This document shows positions 46,134 to 54,776 of a stretch of 64,000 bases of DNA, in pieces. The DNA comes from Allosalinactinospora lopnorensis (GTDB taxonomy: Bacteria > Actinomycetota > Actinomycetes > Streptosporangiales > Streptosporangiaceae): NCBI RefSeq assembly GCF_000981225.1, contig NZ_LAJC01000006.1, positions 56,784 to 120,783 of the forward strand. The letters are read 5' to 3'. Numbering within the stretch: position 1 is the stretch's first letter; every line of letters starts with the position of its first letter. The position numbers and the translations under genes are program-made. Under the pieces are notes generated by a model. It searched no databases and was not told the DNA's origin. It was given only the letters and a program-made list of their open reading frames with translations.

Positions 46134-47312
46134 ATGGGCTCCTCACTTCGAATGGCCTGGGACGACGGCCTGACCGCGTACAACTTCGGGCCGAACCATC
46201 CGCTCGCACCGGTGCGGGTGGAGCTCACCATGGCGCTCTGCCGTGAGTTCGGCGTGTTCGACGCGCCCGGGATGTCGTTCACCGGCGTCGAAGCGGCCTC
46301 CGACGAGCTGCTGAAACTGATCCACGATCCCGGTTACATCGAGGCCGTCAAGCGGGCGGGCGAGACCCTCGAACCGGACGAGGCGTTCTGCCTCGGCACC
46401 CCGGACAACCCGGTGTTTCCGCAGATGCACGAGGCGTCCGCGCTCGTCGCCGGTGCCTCGGTGGCGGCCGCCCGCACTGTATGGAACGGCGAGGCCGAGC
46501 ACGGCGCCAACATCGCGGGCGGGCTGCACCACGCCATGCCGAACCACGCGTGGGGGTTCTGCGTCTACAACGATGCGTCGCTGGCCATCGCCTGGCTGCT
46601 GGAGCAGGGGGCGAAACGCGTGGCCTACGTCGACGTCGACGTTCACCACGGCGACGGCGTCCAGCGGATGTTCTATGGCGATCCGCGCGTGCTCACCGTC
46701 AGCCTGCACGAGTCCCCCTTGACCCTTTTCCCCGGCACCGGCCGTCCAGGTGAGATCGGGGAGGGCGCCGCCGAGGGCTACTCAGTGAACGTGGCCCTGC
46801 CCGCCGGGACCGATGACGCCCGGTGGCTGCGGGCGTTCGACGCCACCGTTCCGCCGCTGCTGCGCGAGTTCCAGCCGGAGGTGCTGGTCACCCAGCAGGG
46901 CAGTGACACGCACGCCCTCGACCCCCTCGCCAACCTCACCCTCAGCGTCGACGGCCAGCGCCGGACCTATCGTGTGCTGCACCAGCTGGCCAAGGAGACC
47001 GCGGGGGGACGCTGGGTGGTGCTCGGCGGCGGTGGCTACGAACTCGTCCAGGTGGTCCCGCGCGCCTGGACCCACCTGCTGGCCGAGGCCGCGGGGATCG
47101 AGATCGACCCCGGGGCGGAGACTCCGGCGGAGTGGAGGGAGTTCGTCCGTACCCGCACCGGCCAGGTCGCTCCTCTGTACATGACCGATGGACGGGACCA
47201 CGAGTTCGCCGCGTTCGATGACGGGTTCGATCCCGACGACGCGGTGGACCGTGCCATTCAGGCCACACGGAAGGCGGTGTTTCCCAGTCACGGTATCGAC
47301 CCGAGTCTGTGA
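46134..47312 (+). CDS. acuC: Acetoin utilization protein AcuC-like deacetylase
   Basis: A zinc-dependent deacetylase of the histone-deacetylase fold; in Bacillus AcuC deacetylates acetyl-CoA synthetase. It is 392 residues from ATG 46134. Catalytic H132-H133 are in GGLHHAMPNHAWGFCVYND, and zinc ligands D169 and H171 are in VAYVDVDVHHGDGV. The later QQGSDTHALDPLANLTLS supplies the third ligand region. No acs or acuA gene is seen nearby, so the substrate is not shown by context. Confidence 0.93.
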   Translation: MGSSLRMAWDDGLTAYNFGPNHPLAPVRVELTMALCREFGVFDAPGMSFTGVEAASDELLKLIHDPGYIEAVKRAGETLEPDEAFCLGTPDNPVFPQMHEASALVAGASVAAARTVWNGEAEHGANIAGGLHHAMPNHAWGFCVYNDASLAIAWLLEQGAKRVAYVDVDVHHGDGVQRMFYGDPRVLTVSLHESPLTLFPGTGRPGEIGEGAAEGYSVNVALPAGTDDARWLRAFDATVPPLLREFQPEVLVTQQGSDTHALDPLANLTLSVDGQRRTYRVLHQLAKETAGGRWVVLGGGGYELVQVVPRAWTHLLAEAAGIEIDPGAETPAEWREFVRTRTGQVAPLYMTDGRDHEFAAFDDGFDPDDAVDRAIQATRKAVFPSHGIDPSL

Positions 47313-47378
47313 GCACGGTCGACTCCGACTGTGGCGCCGGTGCGGATCACCGGCCGGGAGGAAAAGGGAGGATCGCCG

Positions 47379-48176
47379 GTGACACCGCCGTCGCGTGCGG
47401 AGCTTGTGGCGCACCTGGTGCGCACGGGTATCGCGGGACACGTCAACACGCCCCGCCAGAGCAATCTCAGGCATTATCGGCGGCTGTGCCATAAGGACCC
47501 CTACTACCAGTTCGGACTCACCTTCGGCCACGAGTGGTCGTTCTCCGAGGTCCTCGCCGTCATGGCGAAGCGCTGCGGGGTGGTGGCCGATGAGGAGCAC
47601 CAGTGGGGGATCGACACCATCGATCCCGATCGCACGGTCGACGCCCTGGAATCCGTGGCCGACCGGCTGGCCTCTGCCGCGAGCCGGCGCGAGCGGGTCA
47701 TGTTCGCCACCGGGCACCCCAAGAACCTGCTGGAGACCTACCAGGAGTGGAAGGACGCCCTGGTCGAGCGCGGGTGCGAGGTCGTCACCGCGGCCGCGGG
47801 ATACTCCTACAAGGTGATGAACGAGCACCCGCCGTATCGCCGGGTGCTGGTTTGGCACGAGGGGGTCGGGCTGGTCGTCGACGGCAGCCATCCGCGGCAC
47901 AGCCACCATCCGTTCGCGATGCGAGCGGCACTACAGGACCTCACGGAGCGGGGAGAGGCGTGGCCGCAGTTGGTCATCGCTGATCATGGTTTCGCCGGTG
48001 CGGCGGGCGAAGCGGGGGTCCCCACCATCGGCCTGGCCGATTGCAACGATCCGGCGCTCTTCCTCGCCGAGTACGAAGGAAAAGTGCACACGACCGTGCC
48101 TCTGGACGACGGATACCTCACCGAGGACTACCGGCCGCTGTCGGCCTATGTGCTGCACGGAGCCGGGTTGTGGTGA
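47379..48176 (+). CDS. Conserved actinobacterial protein, often labelled phosphatase
   Basis: A 265-residue soluble protein from GTG 47379, set by GGGAGG; upstream in-frame codons are not coding. The N-terminus is TPPSRAELVAHLVRTGIAGH. Characteristic stretches are YYQFGLTFGHEWSFSEVLAV, VMFATGHPKNLLETYQEW, AAAGYSYKVMNEHPPYRRVL and ADHGFAGAAGEAGVPTIGLA. It lies in the position next to acuC and the excisionase-like HTH gene that relatives label phosphatase, but I see no textbook HAD or PP motif. Reaction not established. Confidence 0.75.
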   Translation: MTPPSRAELVAHLVRTGIAGHVNTPRQSNLRHYRRLCHKDPYYQFGLTFGHEWSFSEVLAVMAKRCGVVADEEHQWGIDTIDPDRTVDALESVADRLASAASRRERVMFATGHPKNLLETYQEWKDALVERGCEVVTAAAGYSYKVMNEHPPYRRVLVWHEGVGLVVDGSHPRHSHHPFAMRAALQDLTERGEAWPQLVIADHGFAGAAGEAGVPTIGLADCNDPALFLAEYEGKVHTTVPLDDGYLTEDYRPLSAYVLHGAGLW

Positions 48177-48447
48177 GACGGGCACTGTTTATACCCATCC
48201 CCTAAACCTCACGAGACCCGGTGAGCGCATGTAGCCGCAGGGACAGCAAAACCGACCTTTCCCTGCGTGCGGCCGGGATCTACCCTGAAACCGGACGTGT
48301 CAGTAGTCAGGAGTTACGTCAGAGACATGTCGGTGCGGCGATGGAGGTGGTGGCCGAGCGCCCCCTTCCGCGTGGCCACAAGCGCCCGCACCGGTCGGCA
48401 GAGGCAGGGACGAGCACGCTCACGTCCGGAAATGAGGGCGTCGGAAG

Positions 48448-48651
48448 ATGAACGGGAGTAAGGCTCCTCTGGATGAGGTCAGGTTCTTGACCGTGGCCGA
48501 GGTCGCCACGATTATGCGCGTTTCCAAGATGACCGTCTACCGGATGGTGCACAGCGGTGCGCTGCCCGCCATCCGCGTGGGGCGTTCCTATCGGGTACCG
48601 GAGCGCGCCGTGCACGATTACCTCCGCGAAGCGTTCGTAGAGGCCGGTTAA
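48448..48651 (+). CDS. Excisionase-like MerR/HTH_17 DNA-binding protein
   Basis: A 67-residue DNA-binding protein from ATG 48448. The winged helix reads LTVAEVATIMRVSKMTVYRM, VHSGALPAIRVGRSYRVPER and a final AVHDYLREAFVEAG. Such short proteins are widespread next to proC/acuC in actinomycetes; usually the tiny AURKAIP1/bS22 ribosomal protein follows, but I could not find its KKRRKRM-type sequence here. No integrase is near, so it is a chromosomal regulator, not phage-related. The 271 bp upstream (48177-48447) is gene-free. Compare bldC at 53740. Confidence 0.88.
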   Translation: MNGSKAPLDEVRFLTVAEVATIMRVSKMTVYRMVHSGALPAIRVGRSYRVPERAVHDYLREAFVEAG

Positions 48652-49065
48652 CCAACGGCGTCGCGCCCTGAGAGGGCGGCGCCTTCCCCCGCCCACCGCC
48701 TGCGGGTGGATGCGGCGGGGGTTGTCCGATTCTTCGGGCCCTTGGTCGATTCCAGTGGAGTCCCCGGCAGCCTCCGGGGAACAGCCGTACCGTGTAGCGC
48801 TGACCGCGGCCCCCTGCCACCCCCGTAGCGCTCATCACGGCCCGGACCAGCAGCAGCACACTGCCGACGAGGCGATGGAACGGTCTGCTGCGCTGCCCAT
48901 GCTCCGGTGGGCTGATAGGGCCACGGCAGCACGACCGCCGCGGGAGGAAGCGCGGCGCCATCGAGGGCTCTTCCGGGGGCGGATCTCCGTCCGGGGATGT
49001 AAGTACTACACTTTGTCGTCGTAGATGTTTCGCCTGCTCCGCCTTGCTCTTTGAGGTTTTCATCG
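48652..49065. other. Intergenic region, 414 bp
   Basis: Starts with two adjacent terminator-like hairpins (listed separately). The rest, to the thioredoxin-like lipoprotein gene, is gene-free. Its right part, from about 49000, becomes A+T-richer (AAGTACTACACTTTGTCG) and probably holds the promoter of the cytochrome c maturation operon. I could not select a -35/-10 pair with confidence. Confidence 0.5.
48664..48721 (+). terminator. Tandem hairpins after the excisionase-like gene
   Basis: CGCCCT-GAG-AGGGCG (48664-48678) is followed by CCCCCGCC (48686-48693) pairing with GGCGGGGG (48714-48721), the latter enclosing a smaller CACCGC/GCGGGTG stem. Together they should stop read-through into the ccs operon. 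Confidence 0.6.
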
Positions 49066-49707
49066 ATGTCCTGTGACAGAACTGGTATGCGTCGGCACTC
49101 CGTGTTCGCGCATGCCGTCGCCGCCGCGGCAGTGCTGGCGGTCCTCACCGGCTGCGCCGGCGGAGGGGAGACCGAGGCCGCCGGGAACAACGAGGACGAG
49201 CGCTTCATCGAAGGGGACGGCTCCAGCTCCTCCTTCGCCCCGGAGGAGCGCGAACCCGCGCCGGAGGTGAGCGGCGAGACGCTGGACGGCGACCAGGTGA
49301 GTCTGGCGGACTACCAGGGCGATGTTCTGGTCATGAACATCTGGGCGAGCTGGTGCGGCCCCTGCCGCGGGGAGAAGCCGGTCCTGGGGGAGGTGTACGA
49401 GGAGTACCAGGACGACGGACTGGAGTTCCTCGGCGTCAACATCAAGGACGACAGGACCGCCGCCAAGGCGTTCGCGAAGAACTACGAGGTCGAGTACCCG
49501 AGCCTCTACGACCAGCCCGGTAACGTCCCCCAGGCGTTCCGCGAGACCGTGCCGCCCAAGGCCATCCCCAGCACGCTCGTCATCGACCGCGAAGGCCGCA
49601 TCGCCGCCCGGGTGATCGGTCCGGCCACGTACAACCAGTTGACGGAACTGGTCGAACCGGTACTCGACGAGGAAGGCGGGAACGGCGGGGGCTCTGATCC
49701 GGCGTGA
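49066..49707 (+). CDS. TlpA/ResA-like thiol-disulfide oxidoreductase lipoprotein
   Basis: Keeps apocytochrome c cysteines reduced on the outer face of the membrane for haem attachment. It is 213 residues from ATG 49066, behind GAGG at 9 nt. The lipobox is VLTGC (C30). The thioredoxin fold has the redox motif W96-C97-G-P-C100 in [19 protein letters not shown], followed by [18 protein letters not shown] and the cis-Pro [16 protein letters not shown]. The stop overlaps ccdA by 4 bp. It heads a compact System II operon. Confidence 0.95.
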   Translation: MSCDRTGMRRHSVFAHAVAAAAVLAVLTGCAGGGETEAAGNNEDERFIEGDGSSSSFAPEEREPAPEVSGETLDGDQVSLADYQGDVLVMNIWASWCGPCRGEKPVLGEVYEEYQDDGLEFLGVNIKDDRTAAKAFAKNYEVEYPSLYDQPGNVPQAFRETVPPKAIPSTLVIDREGRIAARVIGPATYNQLTELVEPVLDEEGGNGGGSDPA

Positions 49708-50546
49708 TCGCCGATACCGTCCTCTCGGGATCGCTCCTCCTCGCTGTCCCGCTGGCCCTGGCCGCCGGGCTGGTCTCCTTCCTGTCGCCGTGCGTCCTCC
49801 CGCTGGTCCCCGGTTACCTCTCCTACGTGACCGGGATGAGCGGCGCTGACATGGCCGCTCGCAGGCGCACCGCCGAATCGGCGCCTGTCCGGGAGGAGGA
49901 GACGGCGGCGCACCGCGGCGGCACCGCCACCACCACCGTGCCGGCGGACGAGGCGCTGGCGGGGCGCCGCTGGACCATGCTCGCCGGCAGCATGCTGTTC
50001 GTCGCGGGGTTCACCGCCGTGTTCGTCTCGGTCGGGACGTTCGTCGGCGGGATCGGCGGACTGCTGCTGGACTACTCGGACCCCATCACCCGGGTCCTGG
50101 GGGCGCTGACCATCCTGTTGGGGCTGGCGTTCATGGGGGTCATCCCGGGCTTCCAGCGCGAGCTCCGGTTCCACCGGGTGTCCGCGGGGGCCGGCCTGGC
50201 AGGGGCGCCTCTGCTCGGCGTGCTGTTCGGGCTCGGCTGGACCCCGTGCATCGGCCCGACGCTGGCCGCTGTGCAGACCCTGGCCTTCCAGGAGGGGAGC
50301 GCAGGCCGCGGAGCGCTGCTGTCCCTCTTTTACTGTGTGGGCCTGGGGCTGCCGTTCGTGGCGGCATCCCTGCTCTACCGCCGCGCACTGGGCGCGTTCG
50401 ACCGGGTCAAGGGCCACTACCGCGCTGTCATGGTGATCGGGGGAGCGATGCTGGTGGTCGTGGGGCTGCTCCTGGTCACCGGCCTGTGGACCGATATGAC
50501 GGCCGGCATGCAACGATGGGCCGCGGACTTCACGACGGTGATATAG
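49704..50546 (+). CDS. ccdA: Cytochrome c biogenesis protein CcdA
   Basis: A DsbD-like membrane protein passing electrons from cytoplasmic thioredoxin to the external thioredoxin-like protein. It is 280 residues from GTG 49704 with six hydrophobic segments. The redox cysteines are C30 in [20 protein letters not shown] and C182 in [14 protein letters not shown], matching CcdA. A ~50-residue charged, non-conserved insert (about 48-88) separates the first two helices. It overlaps the thioredoxin gene by 4 bp and is 2 bp from resB. Confidence 0.96.
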   Translation: MIADTVLSGSLLLAVPLALAAGLVSFLSPCVLPLVPGYLSYVTGMSGADMAARRRTAESAPVREEETAAHRGGTATTTVPADEALAGRRWTMLAGSMLFVAGFTAVFVSVGTFVGGIGGLLLDYSDPITRVLGALTILLGLAFMGVIPGFQRELRFHRVSAGAGLAGAPLLGVLFGLGWTPCIGPTLAAVQTLAFQEGSAGRGALLSLFYCVGLGLPFVAASLLYRRALGAFDRVKGHYRAVMVIGGAMLVVVGLLLVTGLWTDMTAGMQRWAADFTTVI

Positions 50547-50548
50547 CA

Positions 50549-52150
50549 GTGGCGTCAGTCAAGGACACCGGACGGGCCCCGGCGCCCGGGAACCCGGGCG
50601 CGGGCGGCGCCGACTCCGCTCCCCAGCTCTCCGCTCTGGGCTGGGCGCGCTGGGTGTGGCGGGTCCTCACCTCGATGCGCACCGCGCTCATCCTGCTCTT
50701 CCTGCTCGCGGTGGGCGCCATCCCCGGATCGATGCTGCCGCAGACCTCGGTCAGCCAGGAGCAGGTGCGCAACTTCTACCTGGACTATCCGGAACTCGCG
50801 CCGTGGCTGGACCGCTTCTACCTGTTCGACGTGTACTCGTCACCGTGGTACGCGGCGATCTACCTGCTGCTCTTCGTCTCGCTCACCGGGTGCGTGGTTC
50901 CCAGGGCCTTCGCGCACTACCGCGCGATGCGGGCGCGCCCGCCCAAGACCCCGCACAACCTCGACCGGATGCCGTACTCAGCGCGTTTCACCTCCGACGC
51001 GGCACCGGAGGCCGCCCTGGCCGAGGCCCGCGCCCTGCTCAAGGGGTACCGGACCGATACGGGCACCGAATCCGTGGCCGCGGAGAAGGGGTACCTGCGC
51101 GAGACCGGGAACGTGGTGTTCCACCTCGCGCTGCTCGTCCTGCTCCTCGCGCTCGCCGCCGGCGCGTTCTTCGGCTACCGCGGCAACATGCTCGTGGTGG
51201 AGGGAGACGGCTTCGCGAACACGCTGCCGGCCTACGACTCCTTCGAACCCGGGCTCGCCGTGAACGACGGCGAACTGGAACCCTTCTCGTTCACGCTGGA
51301 CGACATGGACGTGCGCTTCATCGAGGAGGGGAACTTCGGTGGGCAGGCCGAGCGCTACGCGGCCCGGCTGACCTACCGGGAGGCCCCGGAGGCGCCCGAG
51401 AAGGAGCACCTGCTGGAGGTCAACCATCCGCTGTCGGCGGACGGCGTGCAGGTGTACCTCCTCGGGCACGGCTACGCCCCCGAGTTCCGGGTGACCAACG
51501 CCGACGGCGACGTGGTGTTCGACCAGCCCGTGCCGTTCCTCCCCCGCGAGGAGACCACCTTCGCCTCCGACGGTGTGGTGAAGGTGCCCGACGCCGGCGA
51601 CGAACAGCTCGGCTTCACCGCGGTGTTCCTGCCGTCGGCGGCCGAATCGGCCGAAGGGGAGCTGGTCTCGGACTTCCCGGGCGCGCGCAACCCGGTCGTC
51701 ACCCTGGAGGGGCACAAGGGCGACCTGGGCATGGACAGCGGTCAGTCGCAGTCCGTTTACCAGCTCTACACCGAGAACATGGAGCCGATCGGCGAGTCGC
51801 CGGAGCTCTCACCCGGTGACACGTGGGAGCTGCCCGACGGTTCCGGGGCGATCACGTTCACCGGATACCGCGACTTCGCGAGTTTGCAGGTCAACAGCGA
51901 CCCCGCGCGGCTTCCCGCGCTTCTGGCCGCCTCGGCCGCCGTGCTGGGGCTTCTGGCGACGCTGTTCGTCCGGCCCCGCCGGGTGTGGGTGCGCGCGCGG
52001 CCCGGGGAGGACGGGCGCACGGTGGTCGAGCTCGCCGGGCTGAGCAAAACCGAGGGAGCCGGGTCGACGGCGGAGTTCCACGCGCTCGCCACCCGGCTGA
52101 GGGATCGGCTGCGGGAGGGCCCCGCTACCGACACAGGCACGAAGGAGTAG
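50549..52150 (+). CDS. resB: Cytochrome c biogenesis protein ResB (Ccs1)
   Basis: A component of the System II haem-delivery and ligation machine. It is 533 residues from GTG 50549; the frame is open further upstream only as a shadow of ccdA. It has transmembrane segments at about 32-54, 90-110, 170-190 and 452-473. Conserved stretches are RVLTSMRTALILLFLLAVGA, IPGSMLPQ, YSSPWYAAIYLLLFVSLTGC and VVFHLALLVLLLALAAGAFF. A large external domain lies between the third and fourth segments. ccsB starts 3 bp after its stop. Confidence 0.95.
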   Translation: MASVKDTGRAPAPGNPGAGGADSAPQLSALGWARWVWRVLTSMRTALILLFLLAVGAIPGSMLPQTSVSQEQVRNFYLDYPELAPWLDRFYLFDVYSSPWYAAIYLLLFVSLTGCVVPRAFAHYRAMRARPPKTPHNLDRMPYSARFTSDAAPEAALAEARALLKGYRTDTGTESVAAEKGYLRETGNVVFHLALLVLLLALAAGAFFGYRGNMLVVEGDGFANTLPAYDSFEPGLAVNDGELEPFSFTLDDMDVRFIEEGNFGGQAERYAARLTYREAPEAPEKEHLLEVNHPLSADGVQVYLLGHGYAPEFRVTNADGDVVFDQPVPFLPREETTFASDGVVKVPDAGDEQLGFTAVFLPSAAESAEGELVSDFPGARNPVVTLEGHKGDLGMDSGQSQSVYQLYTENMEPIGESPELSPGDTWELPDGSGAITFTGYRDFASLQVNSDPARLPALLAASAAVLGLLATLFVRPRRVWVRARPGEDGRTVVELAGLSKTEGAGSTAEFHALATRLRDRLREGPATDTGTKE

Positions 52151-52153
52151 CCG

Positions 52154-53188
52154 GTGACGCACGCGTTCGCCGCCAGTGCGGCGGCCGACGGGACTCTGGC
52201 CTCGGTCAGCGACGGCCTGGTCATCGCCATGATCGTGGCCTACGCGGTCGCGCTGTTCCTTTTCGCGATCGAGGCCGCGTACGGGCGGCGGCGACCGCTG
52301 AAGGCCAACCGGCTGGTGCCGGCCGCGGAGGTCTCCGCTCCGGCGGCCGGTGCGGCCGGGGACGACTTCGTCGCCAGGAGCGCCGACGATGGCATGACGG
52401 TCAACGTCCGGCACGCGGAACCCGAAGCCCGCGCTTCCCAGCACGCCGTAGGACATGTGGCCCTGGCGGTCACTGTTGCCGGCTGTCTCCTCAACCTCGG
52501 GCAGATTGTTACCCGCGGTATCGCGGCCGACCGCTGGCCGTGGGGCAACATGTTCGAGTTCGTGGTCGCGATCTCGCTGTGCGGTGTGGTCGCGTTCCTC
52601 TACGCCGCATACCGGTACCAGGCCCGCTACCTGGGACTGTTCGTCCTGATCCCGGTGGTGCTACTGCTGGGGATCGGTGCGAAGTGGCTGTACACCGAGA
52701 CCGGGCCGGTCATTCCGGCGCTGGACTCCTACTGGATCGCGATCCATGTCAGCGCGGCGATCGTCGCGTCGGGCGCGTTCATGGTCGCGGGGTCGGCGAC
52801 CGTTACCTACCTGATCGCGCACCGCACCGAGCTCAAGCGCGCGGCCGGCGAGACGGTCACCGGCATCGCCGGCAAGCTGCCCAGCTCGGAGCTGCTGGAC
52901 CGTGTCGCGCACCGGTTCATCCTCTTCGCGTTCCCGCTGTGGACATTCGCGGTCATCGCGGGGGCGATCTGGGCGGACGAGGCGTGGGGCCGCTACTGGG
53001 GCTGGGACCCCAAGGAGGTGTGGTCCTTCATCACCTGGACCGTCTACGCCGCCTACCTGCACGCCCGAGCCACCGCCGGCTGGAGGGGAAGCAGGGCCGC
53101 CTGGATCGCGTTGGCGGGCTTCGCCTGCCTGCTGTTCAACTTCTTCGGTGTGAACTACCTGTTCAGCGGTTTGCACAGCTACGCCTGA
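52154..53188 (+). CDS. ccsB: c-type cytochrome biogenesis protein CcsB (ResC)
   Basis: The haem-handling partner of ResB. It is 344 residues from GTG 52154. The hallmark WWD-type motif is WGRYWGWDPKEVWSFITW, and WGNMFEFVVAISLCG and WIAIHVSAAIVASGAFM supply the conserved membrane His and Trp residues. A ~55-residue charged loop (about 45-95) after the first helix is typical of actinobacterial CcsB. The operon ends with a strong hairpin at 53213. Confidence 0.96.
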   Translation: MTHAFAASAAADGTLASVSDGLVIAMIVAYAVALFLFAIEAAYGRRRPLKANRLVPAAEVSAPAAGAAGDDFVARSADDGMTVNVRHAEPEARASQHAVGHVALAVTVAGCLLNLGQIVTRGIAADRWPWGNMFEFVVAISLCGVVAFLYAAYRYQARYLGLFVLIPVVLLLGIGAKWLYTETGPVIPALDSYWIAIHVSAAIVASGAFMVAGSATVTYLIAHRTELKRAAGETVTGIAGKLPSSELLDRVAHRFILFAFPLWTFAVIAGAIWADEAWGRYWGWDPKEVWSFITWTVYAAYLHARATAGWRGSRAAWIALAGFACLLFNFFGVNYLFSGLHSYA

Positions 53189-53212
53189 GCGCGGTGGCCA
53201 GTGGCCGCACGT

Positions 53213-53248
53213 GTGCGGGGGACATCCGGCTCCGGATGTCCCCCGCAC
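53213..53248. terminator. Perfect 17-bp stem between ccsB and the PLDc_N gene
   Basis: GTGCGGGGGACATCCGG (53213-53229), loop CT, perfect complement CCGGATGTCCCCCGCAC (53232-53248). It sits 25 bp after the ccsB stop and 32 bp before the end of the minus-strand gene, so it can serve both converging transcripts. No U-tract. Confidence 0.75.
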
Positions 53249-53279
53249 TGATGTGCTACGCGCGCCGTGCGCGGAACGC

Positions 53280-53629
53280 TCATTCTTCGGGATTGATGCG
53301 CCGGTTCAGTCGGCGCAGGAACTCAGGGTCGTCGTCCGGACCAAGAGGGTTGGAACGCCCGGACGGCGTGTTGAAGTCGGACGGGTCGAGATCGTCTGTT
53401 GACGTGATCTGGGTTGACGAAACCGACTGTTCCGCCGTGGCTGGAACCCGAGGGCGCCCGAGAAGAGCCAGAGGAGCGGGCCTACCGGCGTGAAGAGCAC
53501 GATGACGATCAGCCAGAGGACCTTGGGAAGGTTCCGTACCTCTGCTGAAGGGCTGGTGAGTGCGTCGAAGAACGCGTACACCCAGAGGACGATCGTTGCC
53601 AGCGTGATAAGGCCACCGAGCCACACCAT
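53280..53629 (-). pseudogene. PLDc_N-domain membrane protein, interrupted by a one-base frameshift
   Basis: The start ATG is at 53629. The N-terminal ~60 residues are an intact PLDc_N module with two helices (WLGGLITLATIVLWVYAFFD and LPKVLWLIVIVLFTPVGPLL). In this frame the protein ends in an unrelated Arg/Ser-rich tail at 53306. In a second frame, from about 53460 to the stop at 53280, appears the expected tail with GPDDDPEFLRRLNRRINPEE, which is conserved in this family. The junction lies in TTCTCGGGCGCCC, where one extra G would restore a continuous ~115-residue protein. It is a real mutation or a G-run sequence error. Confidence 0.8.
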
Positions 53630-53652
53630 AATTCCACTCTATCTGCGATCGC

Positions 53653-53668
53653 CCCCGCCTGGGCGGGG
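53653..53668 (-). terminator. Short hairpin downstream of bldC
   Basis: CCCCGC-CTGG-GCGGGG (53653-53668) lies between bldC (stop at 53740) and the start of the PLDc_N gene at 53629, on their shared minus strand. It could terminate bldC or form part of the leader of the next gene. Confidence 0.4.
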
Positions 53669-53739
53669 AACGGTACCGTGCGGTCGGCGAGGCGCCATCG
53701 CGGGTGTTGGCGCGAGTCACATGGGGGTTCGAGCCCCGC

Positions 53740-53940
53740 TCAGGGCGTGGTCTCGGTGGGTTCCCCATGCAGCAGCGCGCGGACTTCTGATTCGCGGAAC
53801 CGACGGTGGCCACCAGGGGTGCGGATGCTACTGATCCTTCCTGATGCCGCCCACCGGGTGACCGTCTTGGGATCGACCCGGAAGAGCGAGGCCACCTCTC
53901 CGGGGGTCAACAAGCGTTCGCTTCCTCTTTCCACCTTCAC
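53740..53940 (-). CDS. bldC: Developmental regulator BldC (MerR-like HTH)
   Basis: A short DNA-binding regulator that in Streptomyces binds cooperatively to direct repeats and delays entry into development. It is 66 residues from ATG 53940. The HTH is LLTPGEVASLFRVDPKTVTR and the wing TPGGHRRFRESEVRALLHG, with the diagnostic WAASGRISSIRTPGGHRR overlap. The N-terminal leader is shorter than in Streptomyces, but the DNA-contact residues are kept. It is transcribed away from the DUF4229 gene. Confidence 0.93.
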   Translation of the reverse strand: MKVERGSERLLTPGEVASLFRVDPKTVTRWAASGRISSIRTPGGHRRFRESEVRALLHGEPTETTP

Positions 53941-54344
53941 AATCCCCCTTCAGGCCCGCCCCGGTGACTGGGGGAGGCGGGCGTTTGATCCCCTAGTGTG
54001 CACGAGGTAGTCCGTTTCCTCCCTAGTTTTCGTAAAAACCGAGAGGAACAGGTGGCGAGTGCGCGATGTGTGATCGGAACGTAACCTTTCATTCGAGTTG
54101 TCGGATTAGAGACATCCCATCACCGGAATGCGCAGCGCTCCGGTGCCGGTATGACCTGCTGGTACCGACCTCCGGGGGCGGGGCACGTCTTCGCTGACCG
54201 GCCCTTACCCTGGAAAGGGAGGCGGTACGGCGTTCGGTGGGCCATTGGGAGGCCGACGGAGCCGCCGGTGACGGTGTGGCCCGCAACGGCCGCAGCGCAC
54301 TCCCCCAATCTAGTCCGCGAGTCATCCGTTGTGAGGCAGTTTCC
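53941..54344. other. Intergenic region between bldC and DUF4229 gene, 404 bp
   Basis: Divergent regulatory spacer. A GGAAC (54076-54080) and GTT (54097-54099) with a 16-nt gap could be an ECF-type promoter reading right. CCCGCC/GGCGGG arms near 53956-53982 form a weak hairpin in the bldC leader. No gene is supported. An A+T-rich patch at 54080-54115 contrasts with the surroundings. Confidence 0.5.
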
Positions 54345-54728
54345 ATGCGTAACGTCATCGCCTATACCGCGTCCCGGCTCCTTCTCTTCGCGGTCGCGTT
54401 CGGCGTTCTCTACCTCCTGGGTGCGCGCGGTGCCCTCGGCCTCATCCTGGCTTTCGTGATCAGCGGCCTGGCGAGCTACATCCTGCTGTCCGCGCAACGT
54501 GACGCCGTTTCCTCCTCTCTCTTCACATGGCTGGAACGCAGGCGGGGAATGGGCGAGCGCCTGGAGGCGGGCGCGGCCAAGGAGGACGAGCCGCAGGAAC
54601 CCCGGGAGCCCGGGGCGAGCGGCGAAGACGGGGAGCGGTCGGCCGGAGACGAGGACGATCGGGCCGGCCACGCCCTCGATGCCGAGAACGCGGAGGAGAG
54701 CGGTTCCGCGCTCCGGAAGCAGGGCTGA
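54345..54728 (+). CDS. DUF4229 family small membrane protein
   Basis: A 127-residue protein from ATG 54345, behind GTGAGG. Two transmembrane helices form a hairpin at about residues 9-27 and 30-48 (SRLLLFAVAFGVLYLLGARG and LGLILAFVISGLASYILLSA), followed by the conserved QRDAVSSSLFTWLERRR. The C-terminal ~65 residues are acidic and disordered. DUF4229 proteins are found upstream of menG in actinomycetes, as here (48-bp gap). Function unknown; proximity suggests a tie to the menaquinone enzymes at the membrane. Confidence 0.85.
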   Translation: MRNVIAYTASRLLLFAVAFGVLYLLGARGALGLILAFVISGLASYILLSAQRDAVSSSLFTWLERRRGMGERLEAGAAKEDEPQEPREPGASGEDGERSAGDEDDRAGHALDAENAEESGSALRKQG

Positions 54729-54776
54729 GGCCCCGCTCCGGTCCGCCGTGCACGGCCGCAGCTTTAGGGTTGGGGC

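Noticed and set aside
48448..48651. Phage or plasmid excisionase
   Set aside because: No integrase or attachment site nearby; the gene sits in conserved chromosomal context beside proC and acuC.
53715..53740. tRNA T-loop-like sequence (GGGTTCGAGCCCC)
   Set aside because: No matching acceptor stem, D-arm or anticodon arm can be folded from the 70 bases upstream; the T-stem also has a mismatch.
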